From Clostridiaceae bacterium (GTDB lineage: Bacteria; Bacillota; Clostridia; UMGS1883; JAAYMJ01): 6,078 nucleotides of DNA. The notes beneath the pieces are model-generated. The model made no database searches and was not told where the DNA came from. It saw nothing but the letters and a program-made list of their open reading frames with translations. The DNA is taken from NCBI GenBank assembly GCA_012521455.1, contig JAAYMJ010000013.1, positions 1 to 6,078 on the forward strand. The letters run 5' to 3'. How positions within the stretch are numbered: position 1 is the first letter of the stretch; each line of letters opens with the position of its first letter. The translations under genes and the position numbers were made by a program. Below, one piece after another: positions 1 to 6,078 of this stretch.

Positions 1-29
1 AAGCCAAAAATTTTGCGCGGCTTCTTTTT
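1..29 (+). terminator. Probable intrinsic terminator of the gene upstream of the window (may be cut at the left edge)
   Basis: AAGCC at 1-5 can pair with GGCTT at 19-23, and a pyrimidine tract (CTTTTT, 24-29) follows directly. This is the shape of a rho-independent terminator read on the + strand. Only five pairs are visible; the stem may extend beyond the left edge. The loop is about 13 bases and AT-rich. A promoter follows at 70, which fits the end of one transcription unit and the start of another. Confidence 0.4.
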
Positions 30-69
30 CCCTTAAAAATTTATATGTACTTAATTTTCTGATAAAGTA

Positions 70-96
70 TTGACAATGCATGAAAGAAATTATAAT
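70..96 (+). promoter_or_regulatory. Sigma-A-type promoter for the gene at 207
   Basis: A perfect -35 hexamer TTGACA lies at 70-75 and a perfect -10 hexamer TATAAT at 91-96. The spacer is 15 bases, shorter than the optimal 17. An overlapping alternative -10 such as AATATA (94-99) would give 18. Transcription would start near 103, leaving a leader of about 100 bases before the ATG at 207. The surrounding DNA is very AT-rich. Function is inferred from hexamer match and position only. Confidence 0.55.
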
Positions 97-123
97 ATAA
101 AATTTGCATAAATTTATTTAAAA

Positions 124-175
124 ATCCTTTTTCCCTGCTATTTAATTTTTACATATAAAATAGCAAAAAAAGGAT
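124..175 (+). repeat. Long imperfect inverted repeat (hairpin) in the leader of the gene at 207
   Basis: The arms 124-132 (ATCCTTTTT) and 167-175 (AAAAAGGAT) are fully complementary, as are the inner arms 136-143 (TGCTATTT) and 158-165 (AAATAGCA). They are separated by a 3x1 internal loop, giving 17 pairs around a 14-base AT-rich loop. It begins about 20 bases after the predicted transcription start. No T-tract follows on the + strand, so it is not an ordinary + strand terminator. It does not match any riboswitch class I recognise. It may stabilise the leader or act as an operator; the role is unknown. Confidence 0.5.
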
Positions 176-206
176 AAAAACAACTTACAGAAAGGTTTGG
201 TACGGC

Positions 207-722
207 ATGAAGAAAAAGACTAAGAAAAAAATTTCAAAAGTTGAAAGGGAAATACTTGATAATTTCCTTGTGGGTGTGACCAGCGCGGTTCTTTTATGCG
301 CGCTATTTATGGCAGTGATGTATAATTTGTTTTCAAACTACACCACCTTCAAGGGTACCCAGATTGCGCTAATTGTCATTACCGTGCTTGAGTTTGTGGG
401 GGCAGTAACGCTTTTGGTGCTTTCCAAAACCAAGCAGAACAAAAAGTTTACCACTTATTCTGTAGGGCTTTTCATTGGCACATTCTTATGCCTAATCCCC
501 TTGCTATTCAGGTCAAACGCAAACCAAGGGGTAATTTTGACATTTTTAGCTTTGGCGGTTATTTTAGTTTTAACATTTTACTATTACGCGCTCAAATTCT
601 ATCTACTTTGGGAAAAGAAGGGCGCTAAAAATACTTTTTACATCATCAGCGCCGTATTAATTTTAGCATCTTTAGGATATATGGTATTTAAGTACCTAAA
701 GGTATTCGGATACCTCGGTTAA
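207..722 (+). CDS. Integral membrane protein of unknown function, five predicted helices
   Basis: I do not recognise this 171-residue protein as a named family. It begins with a strongly basic tail (eight Lys in the first eleven residues), then has about five hydrophobic segments near residues 20-42, 51-72, 83-101, 108-131 and 143-161. Charged loops separate them, notably a Lys-rich loop at 74-80 and WEKKGAK at 135-141. Under the positive-inside rule the basic N-terminus should be cytoplasmic. No conserved catalytic or metal-binding motif is evident. The ATG at 207 is preceded by AAAGG at 191-195 with an 11-base gap, and by a promoter at 70-96. A terminator follows at 746-768, so it probably forms its own short transcript. 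Base composition is more AT-rich than the hydrolase genes downstream. That it is a real gene is fairly certain; its function is open. Confidence 0.8.
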   Translation: MKKKTKKKISKVEREILDNFLVGVTSAVLLCALFMAVMYNLFSNYTTFKGTQIALIVITVLEFVGAVTLLVLSKTKQNKKFTTYSVGLFIGTFLCLIPLLFRSNANQGVILTFLALAVILVLTFYYYALKFYLLWEKKGAKNTFYIISAVLILASLGYMVFKYLKVFGYLG

Positions 723-745
723 CAGCCAATTTAATAAAGATACAG

Positions 746-768
746 GGCGGACGTACGGTCTGCCTTTT
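746..768 (+). terminator. Intrinsic terminator between the membrane protein gene and the MntP gene
   Basis: GGCGGAC (746-752) pairs with GGTCTGCC (757-764; the pairing bases are 758-764), with one G-T wobble, around a five-base loop. TTTT (765-768) and an AT-rich tail follow. It starts about 24 bases after the stop codon at 720-722. The T-tract is short, so termination may be partial and some transcripts may continue into the gene at 796. It is too short to be a yybP-ykoY manganese riboswitch and lacks the conserved parts of one. Confidence 0.6.
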
Positions 769-795
769 AATTATTATTTGGGGGTTTTTTAATAA

Positions 796-1365
796 ATGGA
801 GATTACGACATTATTACTTTTAGCAATCAGCTTAAGCATGGACGCTTTTTCCGTCGCGGTGACTGCGGGGATAAAATCCAACCAAAGCAAAGCGAGGGAA
901 TCCATAAAAATCGGGTTTTTCTTCGGGCTTTTCCAAGGGCTTATGCCAACTTTAGGATATTATATGGCAAACTCATTCAGCGAGTTAATAAAAGCATATG
1001 ACCATTGGATTGCTTTTATTCTTCTTTCCTTCATTGGCGGGAAAATGCTTTATGAGGCATTTTTTACCCCCGATGACTGTGGGATTGCCGAAAGGGAAAC
1101 GGATTTAAAATCCCTTTTGGTTTTATCCGTTGCCACAAGCATTGACGCGCTGGCTGTCGGAATAAGCTTTGCGGCGCTTTATCCCGGCCAAAGCATACTG
1201 CCCCCGGCCGCCACAATCGCGTTTATCACATTCTTAATTTCCGCTTTCGGGGTTTTAATCGGCAAAAAAATCGGCTGCATGCTTCAAAAGAAGGCGGAAA
1301 TCCTGGGCGGATTGATACTGGTGGGCATAGGAATCAGTATATTGGTAAAACACTTAAAAGGTTAA
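796..1365 (+). CDS. mntP: MntP-family manganese efflux pump
   Basis: This 189-residue membrane protein exports Mn(II) across the cytoplasmic membrane and protects cells from manganese excess; that role is known for the family. The sequence shows the family's two-fold repeat: SMDAFSVA at 14-21 and SIDALAVG at 115-122, carrying Asp16 and Asp117, which correspond to the conserved acidic residues in transmembrane helices. Also present are GLFQGLMP (44-51) with the conserved Q-G-x-M-P, FIGGKMLYEAF (79-89), and a final GGLILVGIGISIL helix (171-183). About six helices are expected, and the length is normal for the family. The start is well placed: the conserved Asp falls at position 16 as in characterised members. 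A G-run at 780-784 is the likely ribosome-binding site, 11 bases upstream. No riboswitch or dedicated promoter is obvious in the 73-base gap before it. The carbohydrate genes begin 34 bases after its stop without a visible terminator. Confidence 0.92.
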   Translation: MEITTLLLLAISLSMDAFSVAVTAGIKSNQSKARESIKIGFFFGLFQGLMPTLGYYMANSFSELIKAYDHWIAFILLSFIGGKMLYEAFFTPDDCGIAERETDLKSLLVLSVATSIDALAVGISFAALYPGQSILPPAATIAFITFLISAFGVLIGKKIGCMLQKKAEILGGLILVGIGISILVKHLKG

Positions 1366-1386
1366 AGATAAACAATATACATATTC

Positions 1387-1393
1387 AAGGAGG
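1387..1393 (+). promoter_or_regulatory. Strong Shine-Dalgarno site fixing the GH31 start
   Basis: AAGGAGG, a near-perfect complement of the 16S rRNA tail, ends six bases before the ATG at 1400. It is the best ribosome-binding site in the window and makes 1400 the clear start. It suggests that the GH31 enzyme is translated efficiently, in contrast to the G-run sites ahead of the genes at 796 and 5691. Confidence 0.75.
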
Positions 1394-1399
1394 ATTATC

Positions 1400-3367
1400 A
1401 TGGGCGTAATACGAGTGAAAGAAAACAAAATCATCTTTTCCAGAAGGGACGAAACCGCGGTAATTGAGCCCTTTGGCGCGGACTGCTTGCGTTTCCGTTC
1501 CACAAGGAACTCAAAAATCCAGGACGAAAACTGGACATTAATCACCCCGCCGCAGGCAAGCTGCGAAATTAACAACCACGGCAACTGGGCGGAAATCATA
1601 AACGGCAAGATTTCTGCCAAAATCTATGACAACGGCAAGGTTACATATTACAAAGACGGCAAGGAAATTCTTGCCGAGCGTTCCGAATACGCGTTTTTGT
1701 CAAGATTTCGCGACTACAAGCACAAATACGGGGATTTATATAAAATCACCATCTGCTTTGAGCCAAAAGAAGACGAACACTTCTACGGACTGGGGCAGGA
1801 ACAAAACGACTGCTTTGACCTCAAAGGGGCAACAAGCACCCTAATCCACTATAACACCAAATCCTCAATCCCCTTTGTGTATTCCTCCCTCGGCTACGGC
1901 TTTTTGTGGAACAGCCCCTCCATCGGCAGGTGCGAACTTACCACAAACCACACCTTGTGGGAAAGCGAATGCGCAAAACAGGCCGACTACATAATAATCG
2001 CGGGGGACACTCCCAAGGAAGTTTTATATAAATATTCTTCCATCACCGGTTTTGCGCCCAAATTCCCGAAATGGGCCAGCGGTTTTTGGCAGTCAAGGCT
2101 CCGCTACGAAAGTCAGGAGGACTTATTGGAAATCGCAAGGGAGTATAAAAAAAGAGGCGTGCCCTTGTCAGCCATAATCATTGACTTTTTCCACTGGACC
2201 CAGCAGGGGGAATGGAAGTTTGACCCCAAATACTGGCCCAACCCGAAGGAAATGGTTGACGAATTAAAACAAATGGGCGTTGAAACCATTGTTTCCGTTT
2301 GGCCCACAATAAACCCGCAAAGCGAAAACTACCACTACATGAACGAACGGAATATGCTAATCCGCACCACAAAGGGGCAGTACGGGCTGTTTGACTTTTA
2401 TGGACTACAGTCCTACATTGACCCCACAAACCCCGAAACACGCAAATACGTTTGGGAAAAGATAAAGCAAAACTACTATTCCCACGGAATTAAAACCTTC
2501 TGGCTGGATGAGGCGGAACCTGAAATCCTTCCGCGGGATTTTGACAATCTAATCTTACATAAAGGCTATGGCGAAGAAGTGGGGCTTTTGTACCCCTATT
2601 ACTACGCAAAACTTTTCTATGAAGGTTTAAAGGAGTGCGGCGAAGAAGAAATCATTTCTCTTGTGCGCGCCGCGTGGATTGGAAGCCAGCGCTACGGCAC
2701 ATTAGTCTGGTCGGGGGATATCCCTTCCACCTTTGAGGCTTTGAGAAAAAGCATAAAAACCGCCCTTTCCATGTCAATGTGCGGGATTGTGTGGTGGAAC
2801 TCCGACATTGGCGGATTCTGGGGCGGGGACATTGAAAGCGACTACTTTAAGGAACTTATCGTGCGATGGTTCCAGTTTGGCGTATTCTGCCCCGTTATGA
2901 GGCTTCACGGCTCACGAAACAGACCCAAAAACCACGTTCACAGGCACCCTGAAGTTTTGGAAAAAAGCGGCGGGGACAATGAAATCTGGAGTTTCGGCGA
3001 AGAAGTTTACGAAACCTTAAAGGATTTAATCTTCTTAAGAGAAAGGCTCCGCCCCTACATTGAAAAATACATGGACGAGGCGTCAGAATCCGGCGTTTCA
3101 ATACTCCGCCCCATGTTTTTGGAATATCCTGATGATGAAACCTGCTATACCCTTTCCGACCAATACATGTTTGGTGAGGACATCCTCTTTGCCCCGATTG
3201 TAAACCGCGGGCAAACCGAAAGAAAAGTTTACCTTCCAAAAGGAAGGTGGGTAAGCGTGATTGACAAAAAGGTTTACGAAGGCGGCACGTTTATCACTCA
3301 AAAAGCCGAAATCAACCAATTTATCGCCTTTGTTAAGGAAGGAAAGGATATCATCAACGTTTTTTAA
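1400..3367 (+). CDS. Glycoside hydrolase family 31 alpha-glycosidase (probable alpha-xylosidase or alpha-glucosidase)
   Basis: This 655-residue enzyme should remove terminal alpha-linked sugars by a retaining double-displacement mechanism. Residues about 15-200 form the N-terminal beta-sandwich, including YGLGQEQ in the part that lines the GH31 active site. The catalytic (beta/alpha)8 barrel runs from about 220 (WASGFWQSRLRY at 225-236) to about 560. IIIDFFHW (259-266) carries Asp262 of the substrate pocket. FWLDEAEPE (367-375) is the GH31 W-x-D-x-x-E signature, making Asp370 the nucleophile. WSGD (437-440) supplies Asp440 as acid/base. WWNSDIGGFWGG and MRLHG (500-504) are further family hallmarks. 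A beta-rich C-terminal domain closes the protein. There is no signal peptide, so it is probably cytoplasmic. The D-x-A-E-P form of the nucleophile motif recalls bacterial alpha-xylosidases, and the GH51 neighbour fits hemicellulose use, but substrate cannot be settled from sequence; alpha-glucosidase or transglucosidase remain possible. It lacks the PA14-like insert of some larger alpha-xylosidases. The next gene's ribosome-binding site overlaps its stop codon, indicating one operon. Confidence 0.9.
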   Translation: MGVIRVKENKIIFSRRDETAVIEPFGADCLRFRSTRNSKIQDENWTLITPPQASCEINNHGNWAEIINGKISAKIYDNGKVTYYKDGKEILAERSEYAFLSRFRDYKHKYGDLYKITICFEPKEDEHFYGLGQEQNDCFDLKGATSTLIHYNTKSSIPFVYSSLGYGFLWNSPSIGRCELTTNHTLWESECAKQADYIIIAGDTPKEVLYKYSSITGFAPKFPKWASGFWQSRLRYESQEDLLEIAREYKKRGVPLSAIIIDFFHWTQQGEWKFDPKYWPNPKEMVDELKQMGVETIVSVWPTINPQSENYHYMNERNMLIRTTKGQYGLFDFYGLQSYIDPTNPETRKYVWEKIKQNYYSHGIKTFWLDEAEPEILPRDFDNLILHKGYGEEVGLLYPYYYAKLFYEGLKECGEEEIISLVRAAWIGSQRYGTLVWSGDIPSTFEALRKSIKTALSMSMCGIVWWNSDIGGFWGGDIESDYFKELIVRWFQFGVFCPVMRLHGSRNRPKNHVHRHPEVLEKSGGDNEIWSFGEEVYETLKDLIFLRERLRPYIEKYMDEASESGVSILRPMFLEYPDDETCYTLSDQYMFGEDILFAPIVNRGQTERKVYLPKGRWVSVIDKKVYEGGTFITQKAEINQFIAFVKEGKDIINVF

Positions 3368-3379
3368 AGGGGAATTGCT

Positions 3380-4942
3380 ATGAAAATCCAAATAGATACA
3401 CAAAAAAGAACCAAAGAAATCTTTGACCTTTTCGGCATATTCTTTGAAGATTTAAACCACGCGGCGGACGGGGGGCTTTATGCCCAGCTTGTTCAAAACC
3501 CAAATTTTGAGTTTTTGCCCATTGACCGCTGGGATTACCACAACCTCTACGCTTGGGAAAAAATTGGCGGTGATGACGCGGTCGCAATTGAAGTTTTAAA
3601 AGATAACCCCCCAATCCCCCAAAACCCCCACTATGTAAAAATCACAGGCAAAAGGGGCACAGGTATAAGGAACTTAGGGTATGCCGGCGGCATGGTTATT
3701 GATAAAAGCGACACCTACGACATATTCTTTTACGCAAAAGGCAACACCCGCGTAAAAGTAGCGCTTGAGGGCCAAAACAAAAACCCATTGTGCGAAAAGG
3801 TCTTTGAAATCACAAGCGATTGGAAAAAATACACCCACAAATTTTCGCCCCATACATCCTGCGACAGCGCCACATTGGCAGTGTACCTTGAAGATGACGG
3901 GGAAGCATGCCTTGACGCGGTATACCTTTTCCCCAACGACACTTTTGAGGGCCTGCCCATAAGAAATGATTTAGCGCAGGCGCTTTTGGAACTAAAGCCC
4001 AAATTCATGCGCTTCCCCGGCGGCTGTCTTGTTCACGACGGCTCATTGGAAGATACCGCGCGGGACAGCATGTACCGCTGGAAAAACACCATAGGCCCCG
4101 TTGAATTCCGTCCTGCCAGGCGGAACAACTGGCAATATAACCAAACCTTGGGCCTTGGTTTTTATGAATACTTTGTATTATCCGAAAAAATCGGGGCAAA
4201 ACCCCTTCCGGTGCTTCCTGCGGCCTACAACCCCCACAGGATGCTGGCTTTGCCCCTAGACCAGCTTAAGCCCTACATTGACGACTGCCTTGACTTAATT
4301 GAATTTGCCAACGGGGACACTTCCACCCCGTGGGGCAGAAAAAGGGCGGAACTTGGTCACCCCGAGCCGTTTAACCTTGAGTACCTCGCAATCGGGAACG
4401 AAGAAGTGGGGGACGAATTTTTTGAAAGGTACGCGTATTTCCACAAAGCCATAAAAGAAAAATACCCTGAAATTAAAATAATTAACTCAAGCGGTCCCTT
4501 TAACTCAGGAAGTGAGTATGAAAAGGGATATAAGAGCGCATACGAAAACGGCTCTGATTTAATAGATGAGCACTACTACTGTTCACCCACATGGTTTTTG
4601 GCAAACATGCACCGCTATGATAACTTTGACCCCAACGGCCCGAAGGTGTTTTTAGGCGAATACGCCTCATGGGGGAACGAGGTTTACAACGCGGTGGTGG
4701 AAGCTGCCTACATGACCCATTTGCAAAACGCGCCCGTGGTTGCCCTTGCATGCTACGCGCCCCTGTTTTGCAACGTAAACTACATAAACTGGCAGCCTGA
4801 CTTAATCTGGTTTGACAAAAACCGCGTGGTTAAAACCGCAAATTACTATGTGCAAAAATTGTTTTCAGTATTTCAGGGGGACTATGTGGCAGACGTTAAA
4901 AAAGAAGGCTTTGAGACTCCCCGCCAAAAGAAGAAAATATAG
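3380..4942 (+). CDS. GH51 alpha-L-arabinofuranosidase, N-terminal and catalytic part; reading frame broken near its end
   Basis: GH51 enzymes release terminal alpha-L-arabinofuranose from arabinan, arabinoxylan and related oligosaccharides with retention of configuration. The N-terminus FGIFFEDLNHAADGGLYAQ (18-36) is typical of the longer GH51 type shared by plants and bacteria. A CBM4-like beta-sandwich follows at about 57-190. The barrel resumes with RFPGG (211-215), then YRWKNTIGP. The acid/base is Glu341 in IGNEE (338-342), and the nucleophile is Glu427 in VFLGEYA (423-429). The barrel continues through NYYVQKLFS. No signal peptide is present, so it is probably cytoplasmic. AAAGGGGA (3366-3373) lies six bases before the ATG and overlaps the GH31 stop, so the two genes are probably co-transcribed. 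The last residues, from about 515 to the TAG at 4940-4942, are out of frame and not family-like. The natural protein continues in the frame ending at 5694 and would be about 771 residues. As read, the product has the catalytic residues but lacks its C-terminal domains. Confidence 0.88.
   Translation: MKIQIDTQKRTKEIFDLFGIFFEDLNHAADGGLYAQLVQNPNFEFLPIDRWDYHNLYAWEKIGGDDAVAIEVLKDNPPIPQNPHYVKITGKRGTGIRNLGYAGGMVIDKSDTYDIFFYAKGNTRVKVALEGQNKNPLCEKVFEITSDWKKYTHKFSPHTSCDSATLAVYLEDDGEACLDAVYLFPNDTFEGLPIRNDLAQALLELKPKFMRFPGGCLVHDGSLEDTARDSMYRWKNTIGPVEFRPARRNNWQYNQTLGLGFYEYFVLSEKIGAKPLPVLPAAYNPHRMLALPLDQLKPYIDDCLDLIEFANGDTSTPWGRKRAELGHPEPFNLEYLAIGNEEVGDEFFERYAYFHKAIKEKYPEIKIINSSGPFNSGSEYEKGYKSAYENGSDLIDEHYYCSPTWFLANMHRYDNFDPNGPKVFLGEYASWGNEVYNAVVEAAYMTHLQNAPVVALACYAPLFCNVNYINWQPDLIWFDKNRVVKTANYYVQKLFSVFQGDYVADVKKEGFETPRQKKKI
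4913..4942 (+). other. Frameshift site within the GH51 gene
   Basis: The upstream frame ends at TAG 4940-4942. The downstream frame has a TGA at 4912-4914 and is then open to 5692. The change of frame must therefore lie between about 4913 and 4942. Restoring the frame needs one added base (or a -1 slip). The simplest place is the CCCC run at 4919-4922, where an extra C would give E-T-P-P-P-K-E-E-N; the A/G-rich stretch 4926-4937 is an alternative. A slip on the A6 run at 4898-4903 is excluded because it would meet the TGA at 4912. Confidence 0.8.
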
Positions 4943-5694
4943 CAGGCAAAATCATCTTCATATCCGATGACACGGAAGTAAGTATTTCAAACATCACCGT
5001 AATTGACGAAGAAAACCAAAAAATCTATGCCTTTGAGGATTTCTCCCTGGAGCGCAGGGAACAAAAGGAACTATTTTATATTGACTCAAAAAAATACAAA
5101 TTGAAATTTCACCTTGTAAAGCGGGGCGGGAACAAATTCAAAGGCCTTATAGTAAATTTCGGCTATAAGGACGACCACAACAGGCACTACTGGGAAATCG
5201 GCGGCTGGCAAAACCAGGATCTTGCGGTAAGCCACAGGGTAGAAGGAAAAAGCACTACCTTAACCGAATCAAGGTTTATCCTGGAGGAAAACCGCCAATA
5301 CAGCTTATGCCTTGAGGTGGAGGGAAGAACCATAAAAGGCCATGTTGACGGGGAATTAATGAATAACATTGAGGACAAACTCCCAGTTATTGAGCCCTTA
5401 TATGTTACCGCCAGCGTAAAAGATGATGAAGCGTATTTGAAAGTGGTAAATGTAACGGAAAAAGCGCAAAAGGCAGAAATTGAATTTTTGCGGGAAAAAG
5501 CCCTTTCGGGGATGGTGCACAAAATCGCAGGATATGATAAATTTGACAAAAACACTTTTGATGAGCCCGATAAGGTAAAAATTAAATCAAATGAGTTTAA
5601 ACATTCCCAAAACAGATTTACCTATGAATTTGAACCTTTATCGGTAACCGTTTTTGCTTTTAAAATAAATAATGGAAATGGGGGTACATCATGA
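4915..5694 (+). pseudogene. C-terminal part of the GH51 arabinofuranosidase, separated by the frameshift
   Basis: This frame is open from just after the TGA at 4912-4914 to the TGA at 5692-5694 and reads as the rest of the GH51 protein. Counting through a repaired frame, residues about 525-665 form a concanavalin-like beta-sandwich with the motif HYWEIGGW (about 603-610). Such an insert occurs between barrel and C-terminal domain in some long GH51 enzymes. The GH51 C-terminal beta-domain follows from about 673 (PLYVTASVKDD, then LKVVNVTEKA). It has no ATG near its beginning. The first plausible start, TTG at 5101, lacks a Shine-Dalgarno site and would cut into the beta-sandwich, so independent translation is unlikely. 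The frame shows no other damage, and its stop overlaps the next start as ATGA. This suggests that the frameshift is recent, an error, or bypassed. Confidence 0.75.
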
Positions 5695-6078
5695 CCAAAG
5701 GCGTAAAATCAATTTTTGCATTAGTAATTGCCTTTTTGCTTGCCGCGCCCTTTTTGCCCGCGCTAGCTGAAAGCACGGATTTGGTTTTTTACCATGACTT
5801 TGAAAATGTATCCGGCACACAGGTGATTGCAAACGCGGGCGAAAACGCGGTATTGGCAAACGCCTACATAGGAAGCGGCATTGCAGGCAATGCTGTTAGG
5901 CTTACAGGCTCCAATTCCTATGTAATTTTGCCAAATAATGTTACGGAAAATTTAACCGACTTTACCTTGTCCTTGTGGGCAAAAATTGAAGACCCCAAAA
6001 CATGGCAAAGGCTTGTGGATTTTGGAAACAACAACACCCAATACGCCTTTTTCGGCCTTTCCTCCACCAGCGATATCC
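5691..6078 (+). CDS. Secreted protein with LamG-like (concanavalin fold) domain, N-terminal part only
   Basis: The open frame runs from ATG 5691 off the right edge, giving 129 complete codons. Residues 1-26 are a clear Sec signal peptide: basic start (MTKGVK), hydrophobic core (IFALVIAFLLAAPF), and a signal peptidase I site after ALA at 24-26. No lipobox Cys is seen. From about residue 30 the sequence follows the LamG/concanavalin-like pattern: LVFYHDFEN, a G-x-x-G-N-A-V-R-L-T-G strand, LTDFTLSLWAK and WQRLVDFGN. In polysaccharide-degrading bacteria this fold often precedes a catalytic domain such as GH43 or a beta-L-arabinofuranosidase, so an extracellular arabinan- or xylan-acting enzyme is a reasonable guess, but no catalytic residues are visible here. 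Its start overlaps the stop of the GH51 frame (ATGA), implying translational coupling. A G-run at 680-684 of the 5000s (5680-5684) lies six bases upstream. Confidence 0.8.
   Translation, partial: MTKGVKSIFALVIAFLLAAPFLPALAESTDLVFYHDFENVSGTQVIANAGENAVLANAYIGSGIAGNAVRLTGSNSYVILPNNVTENLTDFTLSLWAKIEDPKTWQRLVDFGNNNTQYAFFGLSSTSDI

Noticed and set aside
722..795. Manganese riboswitch (yybP-ykoY) ahead of mntP
   Set aside because: The gap is only 73 bases and is largely taken up by a simple terminator hairpin; the conserved riboswitch loops are not seen.
1354..1620. Minus-strand open frame of 88 codons overlapping the GH31 start
   Set aside because: It lies antisense to well-supported mntP and GH31 coding sequence, has no recognisable protein features, and is explained as a shadow of the + strand genes.
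2895..3403. Overlapping minus-strand open frames of 114 and 101 codons within GH31
   Set aside because: They are antisense to the conserved barrel and C-terminal domain of GH31, low in plausible protein character, and without ribosome-binding sites in a sensible context.
4898..4903. A6 run as the programmed slip site in GH51
   Set aside because: A -1 slip there would enter a frame that stops at TGA 4912-4914, so it cannot join the two halves.
5187..5555. Minus-strand open frame of 122 codons inside the GH51 C-terminal region
   Set aside because: The + strand here carries GH51 C-terminal sequence with motifs such as HYWEIGGW and LKVVNVTEKA, so the antisense frame is a shadow.
5101..5694. Separate gene starting at TTG 5101
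   Set aside because: There is no Shine-Dalgarno site before the TTG, and the same frame is open and family-like upstream to 4915. It is better read as the continuation of GH51 after a frameshift.
1..6078. CRISPR arrays, tRNA or rRNA genes, insertion sequences, attachment sites
   Set aside because: I saw no direct-repeat arrays, cloverleaf-like stretches, rRNA-like segments, transposase motifs or terminal inverted repeats anywhere in the window.

Overview
The window looks like a chromosomal segment of a low-to-moderate-GC Gram-positive bacterium, most likely a plant-polysaccharide-degrading member of the Clostridia/Bacillota. The grounds are a consensus sigma-A-type promoter (TTGACA/TATAAT), purine-rich Shine-Dalgarno sites (AAGGAGG, AAAGGGGA), tightly packed co-directional genes, and glycoside hydrolases typical of fibre degraders. 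The taxon is inferred from style and gene content, not from a marker gene. All supported genes are on the + strand.

Layout. Positions 1-206 are intergenic: the tail of an upstream terminator, a promoter at 70-96, and a long AT-rich hairpin at 124-175 in the presumed leader. Positions 207-722 encode a five-helix membrane protein of unknown function, followed by an intrinsic terminator (746-768). Positions 796-1365 encode an MntP-type manganese efflux pump. Starting 34 bases later is a carbohydrate cluster: a cytoplasmic GH31 alpha-glycosidase, probably an alpha-xylosidase or alpha-glucosidase (1400-3367); a GH51 alpha-L-arabinofuranosidase (3380-5694) interrupted by a -1 frameshift near 4919-4942; and the start of a secreted protein with a signal peptide and a LamG-like lectin fold (5691 to beyond the window end), joined to the GH51 frame by an ATGA overlap.

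How they work together. The two hydrolases lack signal peptides, so they probably trim imported arabinose- and xylose- or glucose-bearing oligosaccharides to monosaccharides inside the cell. The secreted protein downstream probably binds or cuts the polymer outside; its catalytic part lies beyond the window. No transporter, regulator, RNA gene, mobile element or CRISPR array is visible. The substrate (arabinan, arabinoxylan or xyloglucan) is inferred from family content only.

The observation most worth checking is the GH51 frameshift. The catalytic barrel is intact upstream, and the C-terminal domains continue in another frame with recognisable family sequence. It could be a recent mutation, a sequence error or, less likely, recoding. 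I found no convincing new biological system here.
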